64,000 nucleotides of DNA from Prolixibacteraceae bacterium. GTDB lineage: Bacteria; Bacteroidota; Bacteroidia; Bacteroidales; Prolixibacteraceae. A program made the translations under genes and the position numbers. Of this stretch, positions 35,842-44,433 are shown one piece after another (the first letter of the stretch is position 1; every line of letters starts with the position of its first letter). Location: contig DMSQ01000075.1 of NCBI GenBank assembly GCA_003457135.1, positions 53,672-117,671 of the forward strand, in the 5' to 3' direction. A model generated the notes under the pieces. The model was not told the origin of the DNA. It saw only the letters and a program-made list of their open reading frames with translations, and did not search any database.

Positions 35842-36642
35842 ATGGCATTCAAAGAAAAATATTCCGTCGCCCCAATTTATCTGACAGCTCCTTCTAAGCG
35901 CAGAAGCGGATTGCTGATGTCGCCCGGGGTGAAATTTATTGTAGCCCATGATACAGGCAACCCAAAATCCACAGCGCGTGGAAACCGAAACTATTACGAA
36001 AATTCGCGTGATGAGATGAGCGCATCGGCACATATTTTTGTGGACGATAAAGAGATTATCGAATGTATTCCGGCGCTCACTAACCTCAAACCTGAAAAAG
36101 CCTGGCATGTACTTTATGGCGTGCCAACCGACAACCAACTATTTGGATATAATGCGAATGATGCTGCAATTGGCGTTGAATATTGTTACGGGGATAATAT
36201 CAATGCCGACGAAGCCTACCGGAAATACATCTGGGTAATGGCTAAAATATGCTCTGTTTATGGATTAGATCCTGCCACCAGCATCATAGGTCATTGCTTC
36301 CTCGATCCAAAAAGAAAGACAGATCCGGTGACTGGCCTTTTACAAAGCAGGAGGACTTACGATCAGTTCCTGAAAGATATTGTCTCTGAATTCAATGATT
36401 GTACCGGAGTAGTTGCCGATAAATATATATTCACTGCAATACCAGGTTCCGGAAAAGTATTACACCGGCTTAACATCAGAAAAGGGGCGCCAACCACCAA
36501 AGCAGATGTCATAGAAATCGCCAGCCCGGGAGCAACCGTAGCATATACAGGCTTTATTAAAAATGGAGAGCCGGTAAACGGAAATGCCAAATGGTTCAAA
36601 AATGAGGCAGGTAATTATTTCTGGAGTGGAGCAATCGGGTGA
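35842..36642 (+). CDS. N-acetylmuramoyl-L-alanine amidase (amidase_2) with SH3-like domain
   Basis: 266 residues. Zinc ligands: H in FIVAHDTGNP (about 36), H in IIGHCFLDPKRKTDP (about 151), with the Glu in IGVEYCYG as a further active-site residue. The C-terminal about 65 residues look like an SH3-type cell-wall-binding domain. No signal peptide is present, as in phage endolysins and effector amidases, so export would need a partner. It follows the 35204 membrane protein by 11 bp under promoter copy 2. Confidence 0.82.
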   Translation: MAFKEKYSVAPIYLTAPSKRRSGLLMSPGVKFIVAHDTGNPKSTARGNRNYYENSRDEMSASAHIFVDDKEIIECIPALTNLKPEKAWHVLYGVPTDNQLFGYNANDAAIGVEYCYGDNINADEAYRKYIWVMAKICSVYGLDPATSIIGHCFLDPKRKTDPVTGLLQSRRTYDQFLKDIVSEFNDCTGVVADKYIFTAIPGSGKVLHRLNIRKGAPTTKADVIEIASPGATVAYTGFIKNGEPVNGNAKWFKNEAGNYFWSGAIG

Positions 36643-36753
36643 AAGACAAAGAATTGTTAAATGTCTTGCTGATAGTTATTATTCATTTATAGAAATGAAA
36701 GGACTCAAAATATATGTTTGTTGTATAACTTCAAGCTATAAAACCAGAAGCGT

Positions 36754-38133
36754 ATGAAAAATGATTCAAAAACACAAATATTTGGGTACACGATGATTTT
36801 TACTGGTGTATTAGCAATTATTTTTTTCGGATTTGGAGATAATTCGTCTTTAATTGCTATTTCCTTTTTTATAATAATGCTTGGTGTAGCATTAGCTTTC
36901 CCCAAATTATTGGAAGGCAATGATGGACTTAGTACCATGCGTATTGTGGTATTTATGATGACAAATGTGATATGCCTTTTACTACTAAAAATAGGATGGG
37001 GAGCTCATTCATTAAAAGAAATTGAACTTGATGAATGGTGGATGGGAGTAATCGCTTTTGTTTTTGGTGCAAAGGCAACACAATCTTATTTTGATAATAA
37101 GTTTGGTACACCAAAAACTCCAACTGAAAAAACTGGGGAAGCTGTAAATCCAGATCAAGATCCTTTTAAGCAGTTATCTGCAGATGAACAAAAAAGAATT
37201 ATTAATGAATACATCAAGTTGGAATCAAAAAACCTAAAGAATAAATATCCTGAAATTCAAGGATTATCTGTACGTCAAAAAGAAAAGGCAGGTAACAAAG
37301 AAGATTTCTATTCTCTACATTTTAACATTATTAAAAAGGAAAATAAGTTAAGTAGTAACTTGCTTATTCCCGAATACTTTTCACATAGAACATCAAATGG
37401 AACAATTTACAATATCCCAACAGATATTACTGGAATAGGAGAAATTACCTTCTCATATTATACTGGGAATAGAGAGATGCCAAAAAAACTTGGATTAAGT
37501 TGTTCTAGACAGATACCAAAGGAAAATGGAGTAGTTGAAGTTGGTACTATCGGATTGAAAGTTCTTAAGAATGGAGAACCTTATCTATTAAGCTGTTACC
37601 ATGTGTTATGTGCTCCAGAGCTTTCACAAGGAATTACAACTTTCTCGTCAAGTTCAAATGATAAAATTATTTCGCCAGGAGATAAAGATCGCAATGGAGA
37701 CGATCCTGAAGTAATTGCTCGGGTCACTGAAGGTAAATTTACTAATTACATTGACGTTGCAATTGCAAAATTAATACCTAAAGACTCCCTAATTAGCTCA
37801 TATTATAATGATAATGGTAAGCCCAATGGCATTTTGAGGCTTATGGAAAGTCATGCCAAGGAATCATATAAAGTAAAATTAGTAGGGCGCACCTCAGGTC
37901 TTCGATCTGGCTATATCATTGACAATTATGAAGCAACAACTTATGTTGGGAAACACACTTTTAATGAATTAATTGTATGTTCCAAAATGTCAGATGGAGG
38001 TGATTCCGGTGGTACAGTGACTGATTATGAGAATAATTTGATCGGGATGCTTGTTGCAGACAGTATTGATAGATCATATATAATACCAATTGAAGCAATT
38101 CTAAATACTTTACAAATTACAATCGATTACTAA
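36754..38133 (+). CDS. trypsin-like serine protease with N-terminal membrane helices
   Basis: 459 residues. Three membrane helices lie in the first about 110 residues. The protease domain has H283 (LLSCYHVLC), D334 (NYIDVAIAKL) and S418 (SDGGDSGGTV), a complete chymotrypsin-type triad in the right order. A helical linker (about 130-200) joins the two. AT-rich compared with core genes. It is followed 11 bp later by a secreted unknown protein. It is one of several unrelated protease types in the window. Confidence 0.8.
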   Translation: MKNDSKTQIFGYTMIFTGVLAIIFFGFGDNSSLIAISFFIIMLGVALAFPKLLEGNDGLSTMRIVVFMMTNVICLLLLKIGWGAHSLKEIELDEWWMGVIAFVFGAKATQSYFDNKFGTPKTPTEKTGEAVNPDQDPFKQLSADEQKRIINEYIKLESKNLKNKYPEIQGLSVRQKEKAGNKEDFYSLHFNIIKKENKLSSNLLIPEYFSHRTSNGTIYNIPTDITGIGEITFSYYTGNREMPKKLGLSCSRQIPKENGVVEVGTIGLKVLKNGEPYLLSCYHVLCAPELSQGITTFSSSSNDKIISPGDKDRNGDDPEVIARVTEGKFTNYIDVAIAKLIPKDSLISSYYNDNGKPNGILRLMESHAKESYKVKLVGRTSGLRSGYIIDNYEATTYVGKHTFNELIVCSKMSDGGDSGGTVTDYENNLIGMLVADSIDRSYIIPIEAILNTLQITIDY

Positions 38134-38144
38134 AATATACAGCC

Positions 38145-39560
38145 ATGAAAATTTTAAATATTCAAGTATTTCTTTATACATTTTTGTCAGTAACCGCATT
38201 TGGTCAAGTTTCTTTAGACTGGAAGAATACTCCCAAAGGAACTATTGTACTTAAGGAGATTACAGGGGATCGCACCAACAAAAATTTGGAGCTAAGTATT
38301 TCTGGATTAATTGGCGAACAAATAAAATCACTAGATTTCGAATATAATTCAAAAACTTATCAAAATGTCAATAAAGGAACTCCCTTTTTGCCCGATCAAG
38401 ATGGCAATCTTATCATTGATATAAAAGGACTGCTACAAAGTGTAGGTATATATGCAACATTTGATTCAAACAAAAAAGAAGAATTTCATATAAAATTGAC
38501 CGACAACAATAGTAGTAAAGGTGGAGGACAAACCGACAACATTGTTAAATTAACTTATATTTTAAGAGCCATAGAAGATGATGTCCATAAGGATGATCTT
38601 CAAATTGACAAACAAGCAGAAATTTCGCAATTTATAAAATTGAAATATGGAACATTCGCAAATATTTATACAGACAAAAAGAACAATATTATAAAAGCTG
38701 GGAATACCGTTCATATTTTTCTTGATGAATATGGTAAAACTTATTTCACTTCCTTGCCCACCACAGCAAGAGAAGATTTCAACTATCAATTTCATGTTTT
38801 TTATTATCCAGATAGCATAAAAGGTATAATACTCGATTATGATGGTACATACGATCCAAGTTTTGACATATACGGTACCAAACCTAAGATCAGCCTATCA
38901 GGCACTGATAAAGATGTAAAAGATGGAGAAAAAATTATAGGACCTCAAGAAATTGCCTTTGGCAAAATTGGACCTTTTTCAAATACATTTACTTTTACAA
39001 TAAAAAAAACAGTTCACAATCCTGAGACTAACAAATATGGAAAAGCTACTATAATTGCTGGAAAAACAATTAGAGTAGCAAAAGTGCATCACATAAGTAT
39101 TACAGCAGGGCTAATAAGCTCCTCCCTTAGCAATCCAACAGATTTTGAAAAATACCCTCTTGCTTATGGGGATACAACAATAATAGCAAATGATCCTTTA
39201 GACAGAGGTCTAATCACTCTTATGGTTACCTTTTATCCAATGCCTCGAAATCTATTATTTGCCCCAACGAATTGGAAAGAGAGAATTGGTTTTGTTGTGG
39301 GAACCAGAATTGATAAAAATTATAATGAAAACTTTCTATGTGGAGTTTCCTTTGACATAGCCAGAGGGGCAAGTCTAACCGGTGGCCTACATTATGGTCG
39401 AGTAAACAGATTGGCTAGTCATAGCGATTTCAACTACGGTAAAGACAAATTTGTTGGAGAATTGAAAACAAAAATGCAATGGGAATTAGGAACATATATT
39501 GGTGTAAATATTGATCTTAGAGTTTTCGAATTGTTATTCAACCCTCAAAAAGTTAATTAA
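38145..39560 (+). CDS. secreted protein, function unknown
   Basis: 471 residues with a signal peptide (IQVFLYTFLSVTAFGQ). The middle is beta-rich with an acidic DxD-type loop (SGTDKDVKDGEK). The C-terminal about 180 residues have alternating strands and a barrel-like look (HHISITAGLISSSLSN, GFVVGTRIDKNYNENFLCG), suggesting an outer membrane barrel. No family is recognised. It is 11 bp after the trypsin-like gene and 1 bp before a lipoprotein, so the three are probably one operon. Confidence 0.65.
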   Translation: MKILNIQVFLYTFLSVTAFGQVSLDWKNTPKGTIVLKEITGDRTNKNLELSISGLIGEQIKSLDFEYNSKTYQNVNKGTPFLPDQDGNLIIDIKGLLQSVGIYATFDSNKKEEFHIKLTDNNSSKGGGQTDNIVKLTYILRAIEDDVHKDDLQIDKQAEISQFIKLKYGTFANIYTDKKNNIIKAGNTVHIFLDEYGKTYFTSLPTTAREDFNYQFHVFYYPDSIKGIILDYDGTYDPSFDIYGTKPKISLSGTDKDVKDGEKIIGPQEIAFGKIGPFSNTFTFTIKKTVHNPETNKYGKATIIAGKTIRVAKVHHISITAGLISSSLSNPTDFEKYPLAYGDTTIIANDPLDRGLITLMVTFYPMPRNLLFAPTNWKERIGFVVGTRIDKNYNENFLCGVSFDIARGASLTGGLHYGRVNRLASHSDFNYGKDKFVGELKTKMQWELGTYIGVNIDLRVFELLFNPQKVN

Positions 39561-39561
39561 C

Positions 39562-39918
39562 ATGCAAACCAAAATCAAAATATTTTTTGTTTGCCTAACA
39601 TTCATTACTTTACTTAGTAATTGCACACATTGCATTTATAAGTCTAATATTCGACAGATTGAACGCAAGATCGATAGAATTAGTAATGAATTTAAACCTG
39701 AAAACACTTTAAAAAAGGAAAAAACAATTCAAAAAATTGAAATAATAAAGGAACTTGCTTTAGAGCTTGATATTTACACTGCAAAAATAATAAAAAGAGA
39801 GCTGAAGGACATAATTAAAGACAAGCAGTCTAAGAATCCTGATCAAAACGAATCAATTTATGAAAGACTTGATTCGTTAGAGAATAAAATATCCAAAATG
39901 CAATCAAAAAGTCACTGA
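39562..39918 (+). CDS. small lipoprotein with coiled coil
   Basis: 118 residues from the ATG at 39562, 1 bp after the preceding stop. Lipobox LLSNC (Cys at about 21) ends a signal peptide. The rest is charged and helical with heptad-like spacing (IRQIERKIDRISNEF; IYERLDSLENKISKM), probably a coiled coil. Function unknown; last gene of the 36.7-39.9 kb unit. Confidence 0.65.
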   Translation: MQTKIKIFFVCLTFITLLSNCTHCIYKSNIRQIERKIDRISNEFKPENTLKKEKTIQKIEIIKELALELDIYTAKIIKRELKDIIKDKQSKNPDQNESIYERLDSLENKISKMQSKSH

Positions 39919-39997
39919 AGCTTTTATTTCACAACAAATTCTTTCTCTTTAACTTCTTTTAGCTTGTAACTCATGTAGCTTTGTTTTTTTTTCTTTC

Positions 39998-40051
39998 CTA
40001 TTCCCCCATCTCCTTTGTTGATAATAACCCGCAGGCTGCATAAATATCCTG
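39998..40051 (-). repeat. 54-bp copy of the rlmN 3' end (left boundary of the island)
   Basis: On the minus strand this reads QDIYAACGLLSTKEMGE-stop, versus QDIYAACGLLSTKEMGG-stop in rlmN (44380-44433). About 45 of 54 bases match without gaps; six of the seven codon differences are synonymous, so this tail evolved under selection as rlmN in another genome. The same direction and length as the rlmN end, 4.3 kb away, mark an integration boundary. Around it (39919-40137) I see no supported gene. Confidence 0.8.
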
Positions 40052-40137
40052 TTAAAATTGACATAGCAACTCTGCTATTGTGATTGCAGTATTTTTAGTT
40101 TTATACCACAACAAACCATCAAAAGATTACATAAAAA

Positions 40138-40185
40138 ATGACACGTTCGTGCTATTGAACTTTGGAAAGCAATGGGTTAATTTTA
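40138..40185 (+). promoter_or_regulatory. shared promoter element, copy 3
   Basis: ATGACACGTTCGTGCTATTG (40138-40157) is identical to copy 2. The -33 box TATTG and TAATTTTA at 40178-40185 are 20 nt apart. The next supported gene starts at 40513, giving a long leader of about 320 nt that might contain regulatory structure. Confidence 0.7.
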
Positions 40186-40512
40186 TATAAACCTGAAAGT
40201 AAAGCTCAGTAAGTTATTAAAAAACAGATGAGTTTTCAAGGCATTGGTGTAATTGAAGTTATCAAATGAGCAAAATTAGATTGCGTAATCTACATTCGAA
40301 TTAATGCGATAATTGTTTTAGGGGAATATAATTACATGAAATGTTCGTTCATGTAATAAGCAAAATTGGCTTTGTTTAAATAACTGTAAGTTCATTTAGT
40401 CATAAATACCTTTTGGGCGGCGAACCAATTGAAATATTACACTTCCTGAATGTTGTTTTCATGAAAAAGTTCAAATAGTTGAAAATAATATCAACAACTA
40501 AAAATAAATATA

Positions 40513-41943
40513 ATGGGAAATCTTGAAAAAATCTATTTCGTAAATATCAGTGCTAACGGAACATTTGCGGATTCTGGACAAGTCCACTCATCGCCTTCTG
40601 ACGTTGATGATATTTTTAATTACTTAAATGAAAAAGATATTGAGAAACTTGTGATTTACTTTCACGGTGGTTTAGTGAGCGAAAAAAATGGAATGAATGC
40701 AGCAGAATTAATGAAAAATTATTTTGCCGATGCCAATTCAAAAAGACATGTTGTTTCATTTGTTTGGGAAACAGGTCCCATAGAAACAGTAGTTCAAAAC
40801 ATAAAAGACTTAAAGGAACTAACAGGTAAGGACTTGTTTGAAGAAGCTACAAAATTCGTAATTAAACTTGTAGCAAAAAAATTAGGAATTGCGGAGGCAA
40901 AAGGCGGAGGTGAATATTTAAGCGATGAGACTATCTCCGATGAGAAACATAAAGTTGCTCCCTTTGAAAAATTGGATAAAACATTCGATGCACGAGGTGC
41001 TACAGGTTTTCAAATAGATGACGAGGATCAAAACTACAGTCAATTTTATGCACAACTTGAAGCAGAAAGTAAAAACTTAATCCGAGCGGAAGGTTCGGAC
41101 GAAATAAAAAATCTGAAAGAAGATAATGAAGAAGTTGCAAAAGGTGGATTCCTGGTTATAGCTAAAACTGTTGCACAAATAGCTTTTGCTGTTTTAAAAC
41201 GCTACTTGAAGAAAAACCATCATGACTTCTATCCTACAGTAATGGAAGAATCATTCAGGAAAATTTATCTTGATAAAGTTGGACAATGGGGATGGAAACA
41301 AATGAAAGACAAATCAGTTGAAATGTTTGAAAGTAATTCTGGTTTGGCTGGAGACAATCAGCACGCTGGAACGTATTTTCTTTCCCTGCTTAATACTCAC
41401 GTTCAAAATCGTGTTTCGGCTGGAAAAACAATTGAGATAGAACTTATTGGTCATAGTGCTGGTTCAATTGCGATTTGCAATTTATTGGCATCAACCGCCA
41501 AATATTTTAACTCTATTAAATACAACAATGTATTTTTCTTAGCACCTGCATGCAGAACCGATTTATTTCTTGAAAAAGGAAAATCAGCAATGGATAATGG
41601 ATTGTTTAAGAATTTTAAAATGTTTACAATGGAAGAAAGTAATGAGAAAAAAGATCATTGTATTCCCTACATTTATACTCATTCGTTATTGTATATGGTT
41701 TCAGGATTGTTTGAAGACGAAGTTGATGCCAAGATTATGGGCTTGCACGAACAATTTAGAATTGAAGGTCGTTATTCCGATTTTGACGAATTAATAAAAC
41801 TCAATTCTTTCGTTAGCAGCAATAAACTTGTGTTATCTGTTGACACAACCAATTTTGATGAAAGTATGCGTTCAAATTCATTGAAACATGGAGATTTTGA
41901 CAACGATATTGATACTCTAAGGTCTATACTAAAATCAATTTAG
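40513..41943 (+). CDS. alpha/beta hydrolase (lipase-like) of the caspase operon
   Basis: 476 residues. YFHGGLVSE (about 50-58) is the oxyanion-type HG motif, and LIGHSAGSIA holds the nucleophile elbow with Ser315. Between them is a large helical insertion (about 100-290) with acidic stretches. The triad His may lie in IYTHSLLY near residue 395. No signal peptide or membrane helix, so it should act in the cytoplasm, possibly as a lipase, esterase or effector activated by the downstream caspase. It is the first gene of a three-gene unit, 3 bp before the caspase gene. Confidence 0.75.
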   Translation: MGNLEKIYFVNISANGTFADSGQVHSSPSDVDDIFNYLNEKDIEKLVIYFHGGLVSEKNGMNAAELMKNYFADANSKRHVVSFVWETGPIETVVQNIKDLKELTGKDLFEEATKFVIKLVAKKLGIAEAKGGGEYLSDETISDEKHKVAPFEKLDKTFDARGATGFQIDDEDQNYSQFYAQLEAESKNLIRAEGSDEIKNLKEDNEEVAKGGFLVIAKTVAQIAFAVLKRYLKKNHHDFYPTVMEESFRKIYLDKVGQWGWKQMKDKSVEMFESNSGLAGDNQHAGTYFLSLLNTHVQNRVSAGKTIEIELIGHSAGSIAICNLLASTAKYFNSIKYNNVFFLAPACRTDLFLEKGKSAMDNGLFKNFKMFTMEESNEKKDHCIPYIYTHSLLYMVSGLFEDEVDAKIMGLHEQFRIEGRYSDFDELIKLNSFVSSNKLVLSVDTTNFDESMRSNSLKHGDFDNDIDTLRSILKSI

Positions 41944-41946
41944 AAA

Positions 41947-42933
41947 ATGGAATATGCTATTGTAATTGGTATTAACCATTATGAGGAAAGACCACTTTCG
42001 GGAGCAGTTGCCGATGCTGATGCTTTTGCACAGTTTCTGATTAATAAAAAACTTGTAAGCAAATCTGCAAATTTGAAGTTATTAAAATCAGATGAAGGTA
42101 ATTCAATGGTACTCGGACCTGAAATTGATAAGGCCCTGGAAGAAATTGTAAAAGATGCAAGGAGTAGGAAAACGGAAAGCAACCGTCTTTACTTTTACTT
42201 CTCAGGTCACGGTATAGGAAATACTTTTATGAATACCGCATTGTGTTTGCGATATTGGAATTCTGTTTACATCAATCATTGCATATCTAGCTTGGATTAC
42301 ACTACTGGTATGGTTAACAAAGGTGCGTTTGATGAGATTCTCATTTTCCTTGATTGTTGTAGAGAACACGACACTACCATAAAAGGCAACTCTCCTATTG
42401 GCGATTGGCAAAATAAAGTTGGAATTAGAACTCCAAAAATATTTGTCTGTAACTCTACTATTTACGGAAAACTTAGTTATGAAATCGCAATTAATTCAGA
42501 CCAGAAAAGAGGTGCCTTTACATCCTTTTTAATTGAAAGTTTGAGTGGTGATGCAGATTTAAGCGGAAGTGGAAAAGTAACAGCCCTTGATTTAAAGAAA
42601 CACATTGAAGATAATTTTTTAAGTTATGCTCAAAGATTTAATAAAATTCAGCAAGGATCAGTATTTACTGACACAGGAGGTGATTCAATTGTTATCTGTG
42701 GTGTTGAGAAATTAAATACAGAATTGAATTATGAAATAACTTTTAATAGAAACTCTAACGTCACATTAAGAGGAAGAGATACAAAGGTTATTAAAAGCGG
42801 AGATGTTTCTATTGGCGAAAAATGGAGCTGTAAGCTTGAACAAGGATTTAATATGATCATTGATAATAATAGTGGAGAGCAGAAACTAATTGCAAATTAT
42901 TCTGAAAATACAATGAGTTATGATGAATTCTGA
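41947..42933 (+). CDS. caspase-like protease (peptidase C14)
   Basis: 328 residues. Catalytic H88 (YFSGHGIG) and Cys138 (IFLDCCREH) are in the canonical caspase/metacaspase order, with the family's N-terminal GINHY segment. The caspase fold covers about residues 1-240; the last about 90 residues form a beta-rich domain (NYEITFNRNSNVTL). No signal peptide, so cytoplasmic. Its 3' end overlaps the next gene by 14 bp. Bacterial caspases are often executors of abortive defence, cleaving partner proteins after infection. Confidence 0.85.
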   Translation: MEYAIVIGINHYEERPLSGAVADADAFAQFLINKKLVSKSANLKLLKSDEGNSMVLGPEIDKALEEIVKDARSRKTESNRLYFYFSGHGIGNTFMNTALCLRYWNSVYINHCISSLDYTTGMVNKGAFDEILIFLDCCREHDTTIKGNSPIGDWQNKVGIRTPKIFVCNSTIYGKLSYEIAINSDQKRGAFTSFLIESLSGDADLSGSGKVTALDLKKHIEDNFLSYAQRFNKIQQGSVFTDTGGDSIVICGVEKLNTELNYEITFNRNSNVTLRGRDTKVIKSGDVSIGEKWSCKLEQGFNMIIDNNSGEQKLIANYSENTMSYDEF

Positions 42934-44317
42934 AAATAAATTTCTCATATCGATTTCCTTTAATCAACGCATTGAAGGTATGCATTTAACAATTGTTGAT
43001 GCAACTTTTGAAACAATCTACAATGGAGATTCCGAACATTTGAATTTGGAATTGTTTCAAGGAATTTATCAATTAAAAGCAAATTTCATTGACTATTATC
43101 AAGAGTATCTTTTACTTGTTGATAGTGATAAAAACTTTACATTTGATTTCAATTACCCTTCAGTTGCTCCAATCCTATCATTCATCACAACGCATGAATA
43201 TTTTAGTGGCAATTCTGAATACTACAGCCATAAATCAACTATTGAAGGTGTCACTGACAAGCCAAATTTTTTAGTCTTCGGTGCAAAATATGATAAAGAT
43301 TTATTCAAAGAAGTACTTCCAGAAAACTGCTTAACTGAATATTATATTTTAGATATGAACAATGAATTGTTATTCCAATTAAATAGCCAGAACTCAAAAT
43401 TTGATAATGATTTTGGTTGGTTTGCTTTTTCAAACAAGTTTGAAAATGGCTTATATTTTTTGAAATGGACGAATAATGCTTCCAATCGAATTTTTCCTTT
43501 TTATATTTACAATGATTACCAAACTCAATTTTTTATCAGGTATAGTCAAAACCCAGACTTTGACAATTCTTTTTTCTTTTACTCAAGCCGAATGGAATTC
43601 AGGCAAGATGCGGAGGAATATTTAGTACTTGATAAAGTTCTTTATGCATACAAGGATTATAAAAACTACGAACTACTTACTGAAAAAGACCGTTCAATTA
43701 TTCAGCAACATCCTTATTTGGTAACGCTTGTACTCATTTTACAACTCACACTAAAAATAAAAGAACCTGATTATTTAAATGATGAAAAGTTACTACTACC
43801 AGACTTAAATTTAGTAACACAATCCAAAGATGACTTAAATACTGATGACCTTTTGCCTGTGATTTCTTCTATAATGAGTATGTATGCAGTGAGACAAAAG
43901 AACGACACTTTAACTTTTAAACTTGCTTCACTCATTGACAGAACTATTGACCATTTGAATTTTGACATTTTTTGGAACAATTTTTCCAAGGTGGACGACA
44001 CTGCCGAATTGAATGATATTTATACTCAGTTTCTTCAAAAATCAAAGCCATATTCTATTAATATAAACGACAACCAAATAATTAAACTAAGCAAAGTTGT
44101 TGCAAACATGTTTGGAAAGGCAGGCAAAGAAACTATACGAGAAAGACTAAACTCATTAATGGGCAATCTTCAATCAGAAGATTTTGAAGCCAAGATTAAT
44201 GATGCCATTGACAGCATTGGTGACATTTCGCAAATTGCAAACAAACTTAATCTTCCTCCAACTAAAGTTTTAAGAAATTACAAAACCTACAAGGATATTT
44301 ATAACAAGTTAAAATAA
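42920..44317 (+). CDS. unknown third protein of the caspase operon
   Basis: 465 residues, overlapping the caspase gene by 14 bp. The N-terminal about 200 residues are beta-rich (FLISISFNQRIEGMHLTIVD, YQLKANFIDY), the C-terminal about 250 helical (ILQLTLKIKEPDYLND; FGKAGKETIRERLNSLMG). No known motif, membrane helix or signal peptide. The translational overlap suggests a stoichiometric complex with the caspase, as sensor, substrate or inhibitor. Function unknown. Confidence 0.7.
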   Translation: MMNSENKFLISISFNQRIEGMHLTIVDATFETIYNGDSEHLNLELFQGIYQLKANFIDYYQEYLLLVDSDKNFTFDFNYPSVAPILSFITTHEYFSGNSEYYSHKSTIEGVTDKPNFLVFGAKYDKDLFKEVLPENCLTEYYILDMNNELLFQLNSQNSKFDNDFGWFAFSNKFENGLYFLKWTNNASNRIFPFYIYNDYQTQFFIRYSQNPDFDNSFFFYSSRMEFRQDAEEYLVLDKVLYAYKDYKNYELLTEKDRSIIQQHPYLVTLVLILQLTLKIKEPDYLNDEKLLLPDLNLVTQSKDDLNTDDLLPVISSIMSMYAVRQKNDTLTFKLASLIDRTIDHLNFDIFWNNFSKVDDTAELNDIYTQFLQKSKPYSININDNQIIKLSKVVANMFGKAGKETIRERLNSLMGNLQSEDFEAKINDAIDSIGDISQIANKLNLPPTKVLRNYKTYKDIYNKLK

Positions 44318-44379
44318 AATAAAAAAACCGCACACCCTTACAATTTACAGATCGAACTTTTTGCATCTTGGAATTACTA

Positions 44380-44433
44380 CTATCCCCCCATCTCCTTCGT
44401 ACTCAACAATCCGCAGGCGGCATAAATATCCTG
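44380..44433 (-). repeat. 54-bp right boundary repeat inside rlmN
   Basis: The 3' end of rlmN, about 45 of 54 bases matching 39998-40051 in the same direction. It includes the codon for catalytic C329. Together with the left copy it brackets the caspase island. Confidence 0.8.

Larger units (their letters stand above)
40052..44379 (+). mobile_element. putative integrated island at the 3' end of rlmN
   Basis: The segment between the two rlmN-end copies (39998-40051 and 44380-44433) carries promoter copy 3 and three overlapping or closely spaced genes, all AT-rich. No integrase or transposase is visible, so it may be a satellite or a remnant of a larger element. The 327-bp stretch 40186-40512 has no clear gene. 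Confidence 0.6.

Noticed and set aside
39924..40064. A 46-codon minus-strand frame (start 40064) overlapping the left rlmN-end copy
   Set aside because: The rlmN frame shows mainly synonymous differences from the true gene, so it, and not this overlapping frame, explains the conservation.
40228..40269. A 13-codon open frame in the leader of the caspase operon
   Set aside because: Too short and without support; a leader peptide cannot be excluded.
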